DNA of 7,366 nt from JAWLGW01 sp964569055 (GTDB lineage Bacteria; Planctomycetota; J058), in contig CAZMSZ010000373.1 of assembly GCA_964569055.1 (NCBI GenBank), positions 1 through 7,366 of the forward strand, written 5' to 3'. Positions 1 to 6,365 of the stretch are shown here, one piece after another. Under the pieces are notes generated by a model. That model saw only the letters and a list, made by a program, of their open reading frames with translations, was not told the DNA's origin and made no database searches. The translations under genes were made by a program, and so were the position numbers. The first letter of the stretch is position 1. Every line of letters starts with the position of its first letter.

Positions 1-2225
1 ATCGCCTTGGCGCGCGCCCGCAGCTCGGGGGTGACCGCGTCCATGGGGAGGTCGAAGATCCGGGCCGCGGTGGCGCGGTGCACGTCGAGCCCGTCCTGGA
101 AGGCGGCGATCAGCGCCTCGTCGCCCGACAGGTGGGCGAGGACGCGCAGCTCCACCTGCGAGTAGTCGGCGGAGAGCAGCACCCAGCCGGGCTCGCCCGC
201 CACGAACGCCGAGCGGATCCGGCGCCCCTCGGGGCTGCGGACGGGGATGTTCTGGAGGTTGGGGTCCGACGAGGAGAGCCGCCCCGTGGCGGTGACGGCC
301 TGGTTGAACGAGGTGTGGACCCGGCCGGTGCGCGCGTCGACCAGCGCGGGGAGCGCCTCGACGTAGGTCCCGAGCAGCTTCTCGAGCTGGCGGTGCTCGA
401 GCAGGGTCTTGGCGAGCGGCGAGTGGTGCGCCAGCGCCTCGAGCACCTCGCGGTCGGTGGAGTGGGCGCCCCCCGCCGTGCGCTTGAGCGGGAGCCCGGC
501 CTGCTCGTGCAGGCGGAGGCGGTCGAACAGCAGCGCGCTGACCTGGCGCGTGGAGCCGAGGTTGAACGGCTCGCCCGCCAGGCGGTGCGCCTCCTCCTCG
601 AGCGCGCGCAGCCGCGCGCGGAACTCGTGGCCGATCCCCGCCAGGACCCCGACGTCGACCGCGACGCCGGCAGCCTCCATGCGCAGGAGCACGTCCATGA
701 GCGGCAGCTCCACCTCGCGGTACAGCCGCTCGAGCTCGGGCGCCTCGGCGAGCTGGCGGGCGAAGCGGCGGTGGAGGCGGAGCGTGATGTCGGCGTCCTC
801 GCTGGCGTAGGGGAAGATCTCCTCGTCGGCGGTGTCCGCCATGGAGCGCTGCTTCTTGCCGCGCCCGATCACGTCGCCCGTGGCGATCTTCTTGTAGTTG
901 AGGTAGCGCAGCGCCAGGGCGTCGAGCCCGTGGGTGGGGGCCGAGGGGTCGAGCACGTAGCTCTCGAGCATGGTGTCGAAGGCGACGCCCCGCACGGTCA
1001 CCCCGTGGCGGGCGAGCACCGCGATGTCGTACTTCACGTTCTGCCCGCCCTTCTTCAGGTGCGGGTCCTCGAGCAGCGGGCGCAGCCGCTCGAGCCGGCG
1101 CGAGAAGTCGAGCTCGACCGCGAACAGCTCGAAGGCGCTGCTGCCGCGCCGCTCCTCGGCGCCGACGTACCAGGCCTCCGCCTCGGCGAAGGCGAACGCC
1201 ATGCCCACGATCTCGGCCTTGCCGGGGTCGAGGCTGGTGGTCTCGAGGTCGAACACCAGCTCGTCGCAGCCCTTCAGCCGCTCGATCAGCGCCTCGAGCC
1301 CGGCGTCGTCGGTGATCCGGTGGTGCACGTGGGGGTCGCTCGAGATGTCGCGCGAGAAGCGGCCGGTCAGCTCGCGGAACTCGAGCTCGGTGAACAGCTC
1401 GAACAGCCCGGCCCGGTGGGGCTCGCCCAGCGCGAGGTCGTCGAGGTCGACCTCGAGCGGGACGTGCTCGTCGAGCGACACCAGCTCGAGCGAGAGGCGC
1501 GCCAGGTCGGCGTGGGCCTGCAGGCTCTCGCGCACCGCCTTGCGCTCGACCTCGTCGGCGCGCGCCAGGGCCTCCTCCACGCTGCCGAACTGCCGGATCA
1601 GCTCGACCGCCCGCTTGGGGCCCACCCCGGGCACGCCGGGGACGTTGTCGCTCGAGTCGCCCCGCAGGGCGAGGTAGTCGCGGAACTGGGCGGGCGCGAC
1701 GCCGTAGCGCTCCTCCACGCCGGCGGGGTCGAGCACCTCCACGCCGGGCGCGCCGCTCCGCCGCCAGGGGTTGTAGACCCACACCCGGTCGTCGACGAGC
1801 TGGCACAGGTCCTTGTCGGCCGTCACGATCCGCACCAGGTAGCCCGCTTCGCGGCCGCGGCGGGCGAGGGTCGCGACCACGTCGTCAGCCTCCCAGCCCT
1901 CCACCGCGAGCCGCTTGACCCCGAGCGCGTCCACGATCCGCTCCACGTAGGGGAGGCAGGCCTCCATCTCCTCGGGCATCAGCGCGCGGGTCGCCTTGTA
2001 GGCGGGGTAGCGCTGGTGGCGGAAGCTGGTCTTGGAGACGTCGAACACCACCGCCAGCCGGTCGGGCCGCTCCTCGTCGACGAGGCGCAGCAGCTCGCGC
2101 GTGAACGCGAACGCGCAGGAGGTGTTGAGCCCCGCCGCGTTCCGCAGCGGGCTGCGAATGAACGCGTAGTGGCTGCGGTAGGCGAGGGCCGAGCCGTCGA
2201 CCAGGTAGAGCTTGCGGGCGGCCAC
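1..2225 (-). CDS. polA: DNA polymerase I, C-terminus cut by window edge
   Basis: DNA polymerase I fills gaps and removes RNA primers in replication and excision repair. 741 codons are visible from a GTG start at 2225. The N-terminal 5' nuclease has GWEADD (110-115), TADKD (135-139) and the helix-hairpin-helix stretch GDSSDNVPGVPGVGPK (189-204). The 3'-5' proofreading domain (about 300-490) looks catalytically intact: DLETT (Asp326, Glu328), NVKYD (Asp400) and YASED (Tyr473, Asp477) match the E. coli Exo I-III residues. The polymerase domain shows TATGRLSSSDPNLQNIPVR (645-663) and motif A ADYSQVELR with the metal-binding Asp687. The frame runs off the window at RARAKA, just before the O-helix, so fingers and motif C are missing. 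GTG is chosen because RKLYLVDGSALAYR follows immediately, as in other PolI N-termini. There is no strong ribosome-binding site. The stop of the upstream DUF4126 gene lies 4 bases away, which suggests translational coupling. Confidence 0.97.
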   Translation of the reverse strand, partial: MAARKLYLVDGSALAYRSHYAFIRSPLRNAAGLNTSCAFAFTRELLRLVDEERPDRLAVVFDVSKTSFRHQRYPAYKATRALMPEEMEACLPYVERIVDALGVKRLAVEGWEADDVVATLARRGREAGYLVRIVTADKDLCQLVDDRVWVYNPWRRSGAPGVEVLDPAGVEERYGVAPAQFRDYLALRGDSSDNVPGVPGVGPKRAVELIRQFGSVEEALARADEVERKAVRESLQAHADLARLSLELVSLDEHVPLEVDLDDLALGEPHRAGLFELFTELEFRELTGRFSRDISSDPHVHHRITDDAGLEALIERLKGCDELVFDLETTSLDPGKAEIVGMAFAFAEAEAWYVGAEERRGSSAFELFAVELDFSRRLERLRPLLEDPHLKKGGQNVKYDIAVLARHGVTVRGVAFDTMLESYVLDPSAPTHGLDALALRYLNYKKIATGDVIGRGKKQRSMADTADEEIFPYASEDADITLRLHRRFARQLAEAPELERLYREVELPLMDVLLRMEAAGVAVDVGVLAGIGHEFRARLRALEEEAHRLAGEPFNLGSTRQVSALLFDRLRLHEQAGLPLKRTAGGAHSTDREVLEALAHHSPLAKTLLEHRQLEKLLGTYVEALPALVDARTGRVHTSFNQAVTATGRLSSSDPNLQNIPVRSPEGRRIRSAFVAGEPGWVLLSADYSQVELRVLAHLSGDEALIAAFQDGLDVHRATAARIFDLPMDAVTPELRARAKA

Positions 2226-2229
2226 GCGC

Positions 2230-2817
2230 TCAGGCCGCCGCGGCGGCGGCGCGGCGCCGTCGCCGGAGCAGGGTCACGGCCAGCCACAGGCCGCCCACCA
2301 GCACCAGGACGGCCACGAGCAGGGCCACGAACCACAGCAGGATCGAGAGCGCCGCGGTCAGCAGGGCGGCGAAGTCCTCGGCCAGGGACAGCACGGGGTT
2401 GGCGAGCCCGCCGGTGGCGGCGGTCGAGCCCACCCGCGTCAGGCTCTTGACCCCGTGCACCGACAGCGCCGCGCCCCCGCCCGCCACCAGCGCGAACATG
2501 GCGGTGGCCCAGCCGGGCAGCTCGGTCACCACGGCCGCGGCCACGAGCGCGCCCGCCAGGGTGCGCACGGGGGCCTGGATCACGTCGAGCGCGTGGTCGA
2601 ACACCGGCACCTTGTCGGCGATCGTCTCGGCCGCCACGGCCACGCCGAGCGCGATCAGGGCCGGGGTGCTGCCGAGCCAGGTGAAGCTCTCGCTCAGCGG
2701 GAGCCAGTCGCCCCCGAGCCGGGCGGCGAGGCCGGTCACGAGCAGGGGCAAGAAGGCCCGCAGCCCGCAGGTGGCGGCGAGGGACAGCCCGAGCGCGATC
2801 GAGACGAGGAGCTCCAT
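2230..2817 (-). CDS. DUF4126 family integral membrane protein
   Basis: The 195-residue product resembles the DUF4126 family, small bacterial membrane proteins of unknown function. Family-like features are GLSLAATCGLRAFLPLL near the N-terminus, AETIADKVPVFDHALD in the middle and a Gly/Ala-rich C-terminal half. Hydrophobic stretches fit about four to five membrane helices: one at the N-terminus, LIALGVAVAAETIA, TLAGALVAAAVV, FALVAGGGAALSV, and a long one near the C-terminus (SILLWFVALLVAVLVLVGGL). The protein ends in an Arg run followed by an Ala run, probably a cytoplasmic tail. The start is set at the ATG of MELLVSIALG; the frame stays open upstream, but the extra 26 residues are Arg-rich and unlike a membrane protein start. 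A GTG two codons upstream is an alternative. It ends 4 bases before polA, so the two genes are probably co-transcribed. No function can be assigned. Confidence 0.85.
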   Translation of the reverse strand: MELLVSIALGLSLAATCGLRAFLPLLVTGLAARLGGDWLPLSESFTWLGSTPALIALGVAVAAETIADKVPVFDHALDVIQAPVRTLAGALVAAAVVTELPGWATAMFALVAGGGAALSVHGVKSLTRVGSTAATGGLANPVLSLAEDFAALLTAALSILLWFVALLVAVLVLVGGLWLAVTLLRRRRRAAAAAA

Positions 2818-2854
2818 GGACACTCGCGCCGCGTCGGTGCGCGCGGCTCGCGAG

Positions 2855-2864
2855 ATCTTACGAT
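2855..2864. promoter_or_regulatory. overlapping divergent -10-like hexamers
   Basis: In the 76-bp gap between the divergent DUF4126 and 111-residue genes, the minus strand reads TAAGAT (2860-2855) and the plus strand reads TACGAT (2859-2864). Each matches the sigma-70 -10 consensus at 4 of 6 positions, and they share two bases. Predicted start sites would give leaders of about 20-30 nt to each gene. No convincing -35 hexamer is visible at either proper spacing, so this is a candidate only. Confidence 0.3.
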
Positions 2865-2893
2865 GGCCTCCGACCCGGCGAAGGGGCGCGACC

Positions 2894-3229
2894 ATGGGAG
2901 CGGGAGAGCGGGCGCGACGGCAGGTCCTGGCGGTCAGCTACGCCGCGCTGCTCGAGGCCGGCGAGTGGCGGCCGATCCCGGGCTGCCCCGGGCGGAGCGT
3001 GCTCCAGCGCGCCGCGCGGATCCGCCCCGAGGACCTCGTCGGCGCCGGGGCGCGCCTCGAGCGGTTCGAGGTCGCCGGGGCGCGCGACCCGGTGCTGGTC
3101 GCGCCCGTCGAGGGCGGCGGGCTGATCAGCTACGACAAGGGGGACGGGCGCTTCGTGCACACCCTGAACACGCCCGAGGGGTTCGCGCGCAAGCTGGCCC
3201 AGCTCGGGATCGCGCTCGGGGCTCGCTGA
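2894..3229 (+). CDS. hypothetical small protein, 111 residues
   Basis: A 111-residue, probably cytoplasmic protein with no signal peptide or membrane segment. I do not recognise a named family. Its C-terminal part, GGGLISYDKGDGRFVHTLN (residues 74-92) followed by TPEGFARKLAQLGI, looks like a compact folded domain with aromatic and Gly turns rather than a random high-GC frame. The N-terminal part has GEWRPIPGCPGRSVLQR. The ATG at 2894 is chosen because an AAGGGG motif (2881-2886) lies 7 bases upstream; the same frame is open further left but antisense to the DUF4126 gene, so the longer version is not credible. It is transcribed away from DUF4126/polA and converges on the arrestin/RING gene with a 28-bp gap. 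Function unknown. Confidence 0.7.
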   Translation: MGAGERARRQVLAVSYAALLEAGEWRPIPGCPGRSVLQRAARIRPEDLVGAGARLERFEVAGARDPVLVAPVEGGGLISYDKGDGRFVHTLNTPEGFARKLAQLGIALGAR

Positions 3230-3232
3230 CCA

Positions 3233-3247
3233 GCGCGCGCGGCGCGC
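3233..3247. terminator. possible GC hairpin between convergent genes
   Basis: The 28-bp gap between two convergent stop codons can fold as GCGCGC (3233-3238), a 3-base loop, then GCGCGC (3242-3247). There is no T-tract on either side, so if it acts in termination it is not a classical intrinsic terminator. Alternating G/C is also common by chance in this genome. Confidence 0.25.
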
Positions 3248-3257
3248 CTCCTGGGGC

Positions 3258-4442
3258 TCACGCCCGCCACTTGTTCCGCCCCAGCCGGCAGCCGCGCGTG
3301 GCGCAGCGGCCGAGCTCGGCGTAGCAGTCGGCGTGGTACACGGTCTGGCAGCCCGCGCAGGTCGCGAGGTGCTGTTGGCGCGCCAGGGCGTCGCGGCAGT
3401 AGGGGCAGCGCTGCCGCGGCTGGATCGCGACCTGCGTCGGGGGGCGCATGCGCACCGTGATCGCGCCGGAGGGCGAGGGGAGCACGACGACGCCCACGTC
3501 GAGGACCCAGTCGGGCCAGCCGGGGATGTCGATCCGCAGCTCGACCCGCCACTTCACCTCGTGGTGGTGCCCCTTGAACGACGGCGCGGCCCGCGGGGGG
3601 ACCGGCAACGCGCCGCGCAGCTGCGTGCGCTGACCGCCGCGCACCAGGCCGGCGCCCATGAGGGTGACCGGGATCTGGGCCAGCTCGTGGGTCTCCGTGC
3701 GCGGGTCGTTCCCGCTCGTGCGGGCGACCTCGGTCCCGACCAGGACCGCGCGAACGCCGCGCAGCTCGAGGTCCTGCGGCGGCGAGAAGGCGAGCTTGAC
3801 CTCCACCGCCTCGCCGGCCACGACCCGGTCGCCGACCTCGAGCTCGACCTCGCCGAGCCTGAGCTCGGCCGCCCGGTTCCGCAGCCCCCACGCCGCGCCG
3901 CCGGCGCCGACCAGGAGCGCCAGGGTCGAGAACACACCCAGGCCGCCCGAGCCCAGGACCGTCACGAGCGCGACGGCGAACAGGGCCGCGCCGGCGACCC
4001 CGCACTGGAGCCGGTTGGCGCGCAGCCGCTCCGCGTCGCCGAGCTCGCCCGGCTCGACCCAGGCGTCGGCGGCGAGGCTGGGCAGGATCGTGACCTCGCG
4101 CGACACCGGCGGCTGGAGCGCCAGGCGAACGTCGGTGCCGGCGGTGAGGGTCCAGAACACCCGGAACGTCTTGCCGCGATACGTCACCGGCGCCACGGGC
4201 GCGTCGAGCGCGAACGCGAGGCGGAACGTCTCGCCGCGGCGCCAGCGCATCATGGGCTGCAGCTCGAGGTGCAGCGGCGCGCCCCGCTCCTCGCTGCCGC
4301 GGCCCTCGGTGCGCCAGCCGAGCTCGAGCCACACGCCCTCGCTGTGGCAGTCGCGCAGCGCCTCCACCAGCACCGCCCCCCTCAGGGGCGCCCCGGCCGG
4401 CACGGCGTCGGCTTCGAGCTCGATCTCGAGGCGGGACCTCAC
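3258..4442 (-). CDS. arrestin-like / TM hairpin / arrestin-like / RING-type zinc finger protein
   Basis: A 394-residue protein with four readable parts. Residues about 4-121 look like an arrestin-type beta sandwich: short strands, PAGAPLRGAVLVEA, LELGWRTEGRG, FRLAFALDAPVAPVTYRG and FRVFWTLTAG. Residues about 147-186 form a hydrophobic hairpin (two membrane helices), followed by RNRAAELRLG. Residues about 195-322 repeat the sandwich pattern (VVAGEAVEVKLAFSPPQ, GALPVPPRAAPSFKGHHH, VKWRVELRIDIPGWPDW). The C-terminus (346-385) carries eight possible zinc ligands, Cys346, 349, 362, 365, His370, Cys373, 380 and 385, spaced CxxC-x12-CxxC-x4-H-x2-C-x6-C-x4-C. This C4HC3 pattern resembles prokaryotic RING family 1 (Prok-RING) and PHD fingers. 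The GTG start fits because the first strand begins at once; a GAGG sits unusually close to it. The arrestin assignment is by pattern only. A role as a membrane-anchored adaptor or ligase-like protein is inferred, not shown. Confidence 0.82.
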   Translation of the reverse strand: MRSRLEIELEADAVPAGAPLRGAVLVEALRDCHSEGVWLELGWRTEGRGSEERGAPLHLELQPMMRWRRGETFRLAFALDAPVAPVTYRGKTFRVFWTLTAGTDVRLALQPPVSREVTILPSLAADAWVEPGELGDAERLRANRLQCGVAGAALFAVALVTVLGSGGLGVFSTLALLVGAGGAAWGLRNRAAELRLGEVELEVGDRVVAGEAVEVKLAFSPPQDLELRGVRAVLVGTEVARTSGNDPRTETHELAQIPVTLMGAGLVRGGQRTQLRGALPVPPRAAPSFKGHHHEVKWRVELRIDIPGWPDWVLDVGVVVLPSPSGAITVRMRPPTQVAIQPRQRCPYCRDALARQQHLATCAGCQTVYHADCYAELGRCATRGCRLGRNKWRA

Positions 4443-4479
4443 CCCTCGACGGTAGCGCGGCGGCGGGCGCGCCGCGACG

Positions 4480-4914
4480 TCACACCCACTCGGGCAGCTC
4501 GTCCTCTTCGTCGCCCTCGAGGTCGGCGCCGTGGCGGAGGACCCAGGCCTGCGTGAGGATCGCCAGCTTCTCGCCCAGGAGCCGGGCGTCGTCGGCGATC
4601 GCCTCCAGGGCGCGGTCCTTCTCCTGCTCCTCGAGCACGCGGCTCATGGCGACCAGGATGTTCGGCAGGTGCTGCGCGCGCAGCAGCGCCTCGAGCGCGT
4701 GGCGCCGGGCCGCGGCGTCGGGGCGGCCGTCGAGGTCGACGGTGCTCAGGCGCTCGAGCGCGCCGAGCTGCGCCGCGACCAGGCTCTCGCCGCGACCGAC
4801 GATCCCCTTGACGGCGCCCGGGTGCGCCCGCTTGAAGCGATCGACCAGCGCGCGCATGCGGTGCACGTAGTCATCGCGCCAGCGGTTGAGGACCGGTCGT
4901 AGCGCCTCGCTCAC
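4480..4914 (-). CDS. hypothetical helical protein, 144 residues
   Basis: A 144-residue, probably all-helical cytoplasmic protein that I do not recognise. It starts VSEALRPVLNRWRDDYVHRM and is rich in Leu, Ala, Arg and Glu with heptad-like spacing (for example QLGALERLSTV, ILVAMSRVLEEQEKD, RLLGEKLAILTQAW). It ends in a strongly acidic tail, DLEGDEEDELPEWV. There are no membrane segments and no Cys or metal motif. The GTG at 4914 is preferred: longer versions of the frame read through the divergent promoter region and the opposite gene and are Ser/Arg-rich, typical of a shadow frame. No Shine-Dalgarno is visible. The arrestin/RING gene follows 37 bp downstream on the same strand, so the two are probably one operon and this may be its partner. 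Confidence 0.75.
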   Translation of the reverse strand: MSEALRPVLNRWRDDYVHRMRALVDRFKRAHPGAVKGIVGRGESLVAAQLGALERLSTVDLDGRPDAAARRHALEALLRAQHLPNILVAMSRVLEEQEKDRALEAIADDARLLGEKLAILTQAWVLRHGADLEGDEEDELPEWV

Positions 4915-4921
4915 TCGTTCG

Positions 4922-4927
4922 AGTCTA
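4922..4927 (-). promoter_or_regulatory. -10-like TAGACT just upstream of the 144-residue gene
   Basis: The minus strand reads TAGACT (4927-4922), 4 of 6 matches to the -10 consensus, ending 7 bases before the GTG start. Transcription would begin at or next to the start codon, giving a leaderless mRNA, which fits the absence of a ribosome-binding site. A TGGCCA at 4952-4947 is a possible -35, but its 19-bp spacing is long. Confidence 0.3.
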
Positions 4928-4946
4928 ACCGGCTGCCACGCCCGGG

Positions 4947-4975
4947 TGGCCAGCGGGCAGCGGGTTGGGCATACT
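4947..4975 (+). promoter_or_regulatory. candidate sigma-70-like promoter for the 438-residue gene
   Basis: TGGCCA (4947-4952; 4 of 6 to TTGACA), a 17-bp spacer, then CATACT (4970-4975; 4 of 6 to TATAAT). It lies 24 bp upstream of the ATG, with a GGGGGAG ribosome-binding site (4982-4988) in between. TGGCCA is a perfect palindrome, so the same bases could also be read by a promoter for the divergent gene. Confidence 0.35.
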
Positions 4976-4999
4976 CGCCCTGGGGGAGTGCGCGACGCG

Positions 5000-6316
5000 A
5001 TGGCCAAGACGCTCAAGATCGACGTTCGGACGGGTCGGATCGAGGTCCCCACCCCCGACGAGGACGCTGACGCGCGCGACGCGGCCACGCTCGAGCTGAC
5101 CGCCGAGATCGGGGCCGAGCTGGACGCGCTCGAGCAGCGCGTCGACGCCGAGCCGCGCGACGTGCTCAAGCAGGTGTGGGTGCTCAACGCCTGGACGGAC
5201 GCCTACCCCAAGAACTGGATCAAGGACTTCGGCAAGCGGCGCGAGCGCAACGCGCTGCAGGGCCGGATCGACGAGCTGCGCAAGCAGGCGCAGGAGGCGC
5301 TCGGGGTCGACCAGGGCAAGGCGATCTGGGAGGACCTCGACTTCCTTCGCAAGGTGCTGCCGCTCCTGTTCGAGAAGCAGCGCGCCAGCGGCGAGGTGCT
5401 GCGCCTGATCCTCTCGCCGCTCGGCAAGCTGAAGTTCTGCCAGATCCAGTACTCCCGCACCGGCGCCGAGGACCTGGCGCGGGTGTGTCAGGAGGTGCAG
5501 GAGGAGGTGCGGCGCACCAACGACCTCGACGAGCAGGCGCTCGCCTGGGGGCTCGAGAACCACGCCGCGCTGCTCTCGGGCCAGCCCCCGGCCCGGATCC
5601 CGACCAAGCTCCAGCCCCCCGGCGGCGGCGGCCCGCTGCTCGGCCTGGGGGCGCTGCTGGCGGGCGGCGGCGGCGCGGTCGCGGCCGGCCTGGTGGCGGG
5701 CGTGCCCACGACGGCCGGCCTGGGCGGCGCGGGCCTGGGCGCGCTGCTGCTGCTGGTGGGCGGGTTCAAGGCCAAGAAGGCGGGCGCCGCGCGGGCGGAG
5801 CTGCCCGAGCGGTTCGCCGAGCTCTCGGCGCGCTTCCGCGAGCGGCTCTACCTGATCTGCACGCTGCGCGTCCTGTACCGCGTCTCGTCGCGCTACACCG
5901 TGGCGGCGGACGCCTACGACAGCGCGATCAAGGACTACGGCGGCAACCAGAAGTGGAAGGCGCTCAAGTTCGAGGGGCGCGACCTGACCGAGGTGTTCGC
6001 GGCCGAGAGCTGGGACCCGCGCGGCTCGATCGAGCACTGGCTGGCCGAGAAGGTCAAGCAGAACTTCCGCCTCGACAGCATGACCCTCGCGGCCCCCGAG
6101 GACCTCGACGCCGAGGCGTGGGACGTGCTCCTCAAGGCCTACCTGCTCGAGTCCGAGGAGTTCGGCGCCGCGAGCGCCGACGGCGCGATGCTGGCCACGG
6201 TCAGCGACCTCCTGTTCACCAAGCGCGGCGAGGACGTCTCGAGCGAGCGCGCGCGCGTGTTCGGCGAGGTCCAGGCGGCGTGGGAGCGGGCGCAGGAGGA
6301 GCGGGCGGCGGGCTGA
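5000..6316 (+). CDS. hypothetical protein with central Gly-rich hydrophobic segment, 438 residues
   Basis: I do not recognise this 438-residue protein. Residues 1-28 are polar and acidic. About 29-195 are strongly helical with charged coiled-coil-like stretches (AEIGAELDALEQRVDAEP, RIDELRKQAQEA, LARVCQEVQEEVRRTNDLDE). A Pro/Gly linker near 196-211 leads to a very Gly/Ala/Leu-rich hydrophobic region (212-256) that could be two membrane helices or a membrane-inserting hairpin, followed by KAKK. The C-terminal half (about 266-438) is again soluble and helical, with aromatic positions (LYLICTLRVLYRVSSRYT, AESWDPRGSIEHWLAEKV). There is no signal peptide, nucleotide-binding loop or obvious catalytic motif. 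The ATG at 5000 is chosen for its GGGGGAG ribosome-binding site 11 bases upstream; the open frame further upstream runs antisense into the neighbour. It is divergent from the 144-residue/arrestin-RING operon with 85 bp between, so shared control is plausible. Function unknown. Confidence 0.8.
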   Translation: MAKTLKIDVRTGRIEVPTPDEDADARDAATLELTAEIGAELDALEQRVDAEPRDVLKQVWVLNAWTDAYPKNWIKDFGKRRERNALQGRIDELRKQAQEALGVDQGKAIWEDLDFLRKVLPLLFEKQRASGEVLRLILSPLGKLKFCQIQYSRTGAEDLARVCQEVQEEVRRTNDLDEQALAWGLENHAALLSGQPPARIPTKLQPPGGGGPLLGLGALLAGGGGAVAAGLVAGVPTTAGLGGAGLGALLLLVGGFKAKKAGAARAELPERFAELSARFRERLYLICTLRVLYRVSSRYTVAADAYDSAIKDYGGNQKWKALKFEGRDLTEVFAAESWDPRGSIEHWLAEKVKQNFRLDSMTLAAPEDLDAEAWDVLLKAYLLESEEFGAASADGAMLATVSDLLFTKRGEDVSSERARVFGEVQAAWERAQEERAAG

Positions 6317-6340
6317 GGAAGCTCGTCACTTGCGGGCGCA

Positions 6341-6365
6341 CGGCTTCGCAGCGACAGCCGTTTTT
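6341..6365 (+). terminator. intrinsic terminator after the 438-residue gene
   Basis: CGGCT (6341-6345) pairs with AGCCG (6356-6360). Inside it TCG (6346-6348) pairs with CGA (6352-6354) around a CAG loop, with one bulged C. TTTTT (6361-6365) follows directly. The hairpin plus T-tract lies 25 bp after the stop codon and overlaps the left end of the AT-rich palindrome. Confidence 0.65.

Noticed and set aside
78..2450. A 790-codon open frame on the plus strand
   Set aside because: It lies antisense to polA and part of DUF4126. Its His/Glu/Leu/Val-rich translation has no domain, whereas the minus strand gives an unmistakable PolI. It is a high-GC shadow frame.
3130..4332. A 400-codon minus-strand frame overlapping the arrestin/RING gene
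   Set aside because: Arg/Pro/Ala-rich with no motif; a shifted frame of the 394-residue gene, which has ordered zinc ligands and membrane helices.
3333..4556. A 407-codon plus-strand frame
   Set aside because: Antisense shadow of the arrestin/RING gene; composition is Arg/Ala/Gly-rich without domains.
4925..6037. A 370-codon minus-strand frame
   Set aside because: Antisense shadow of the 438-residue gene, which has the better start, ribosome-binding site and amino-acid composition.
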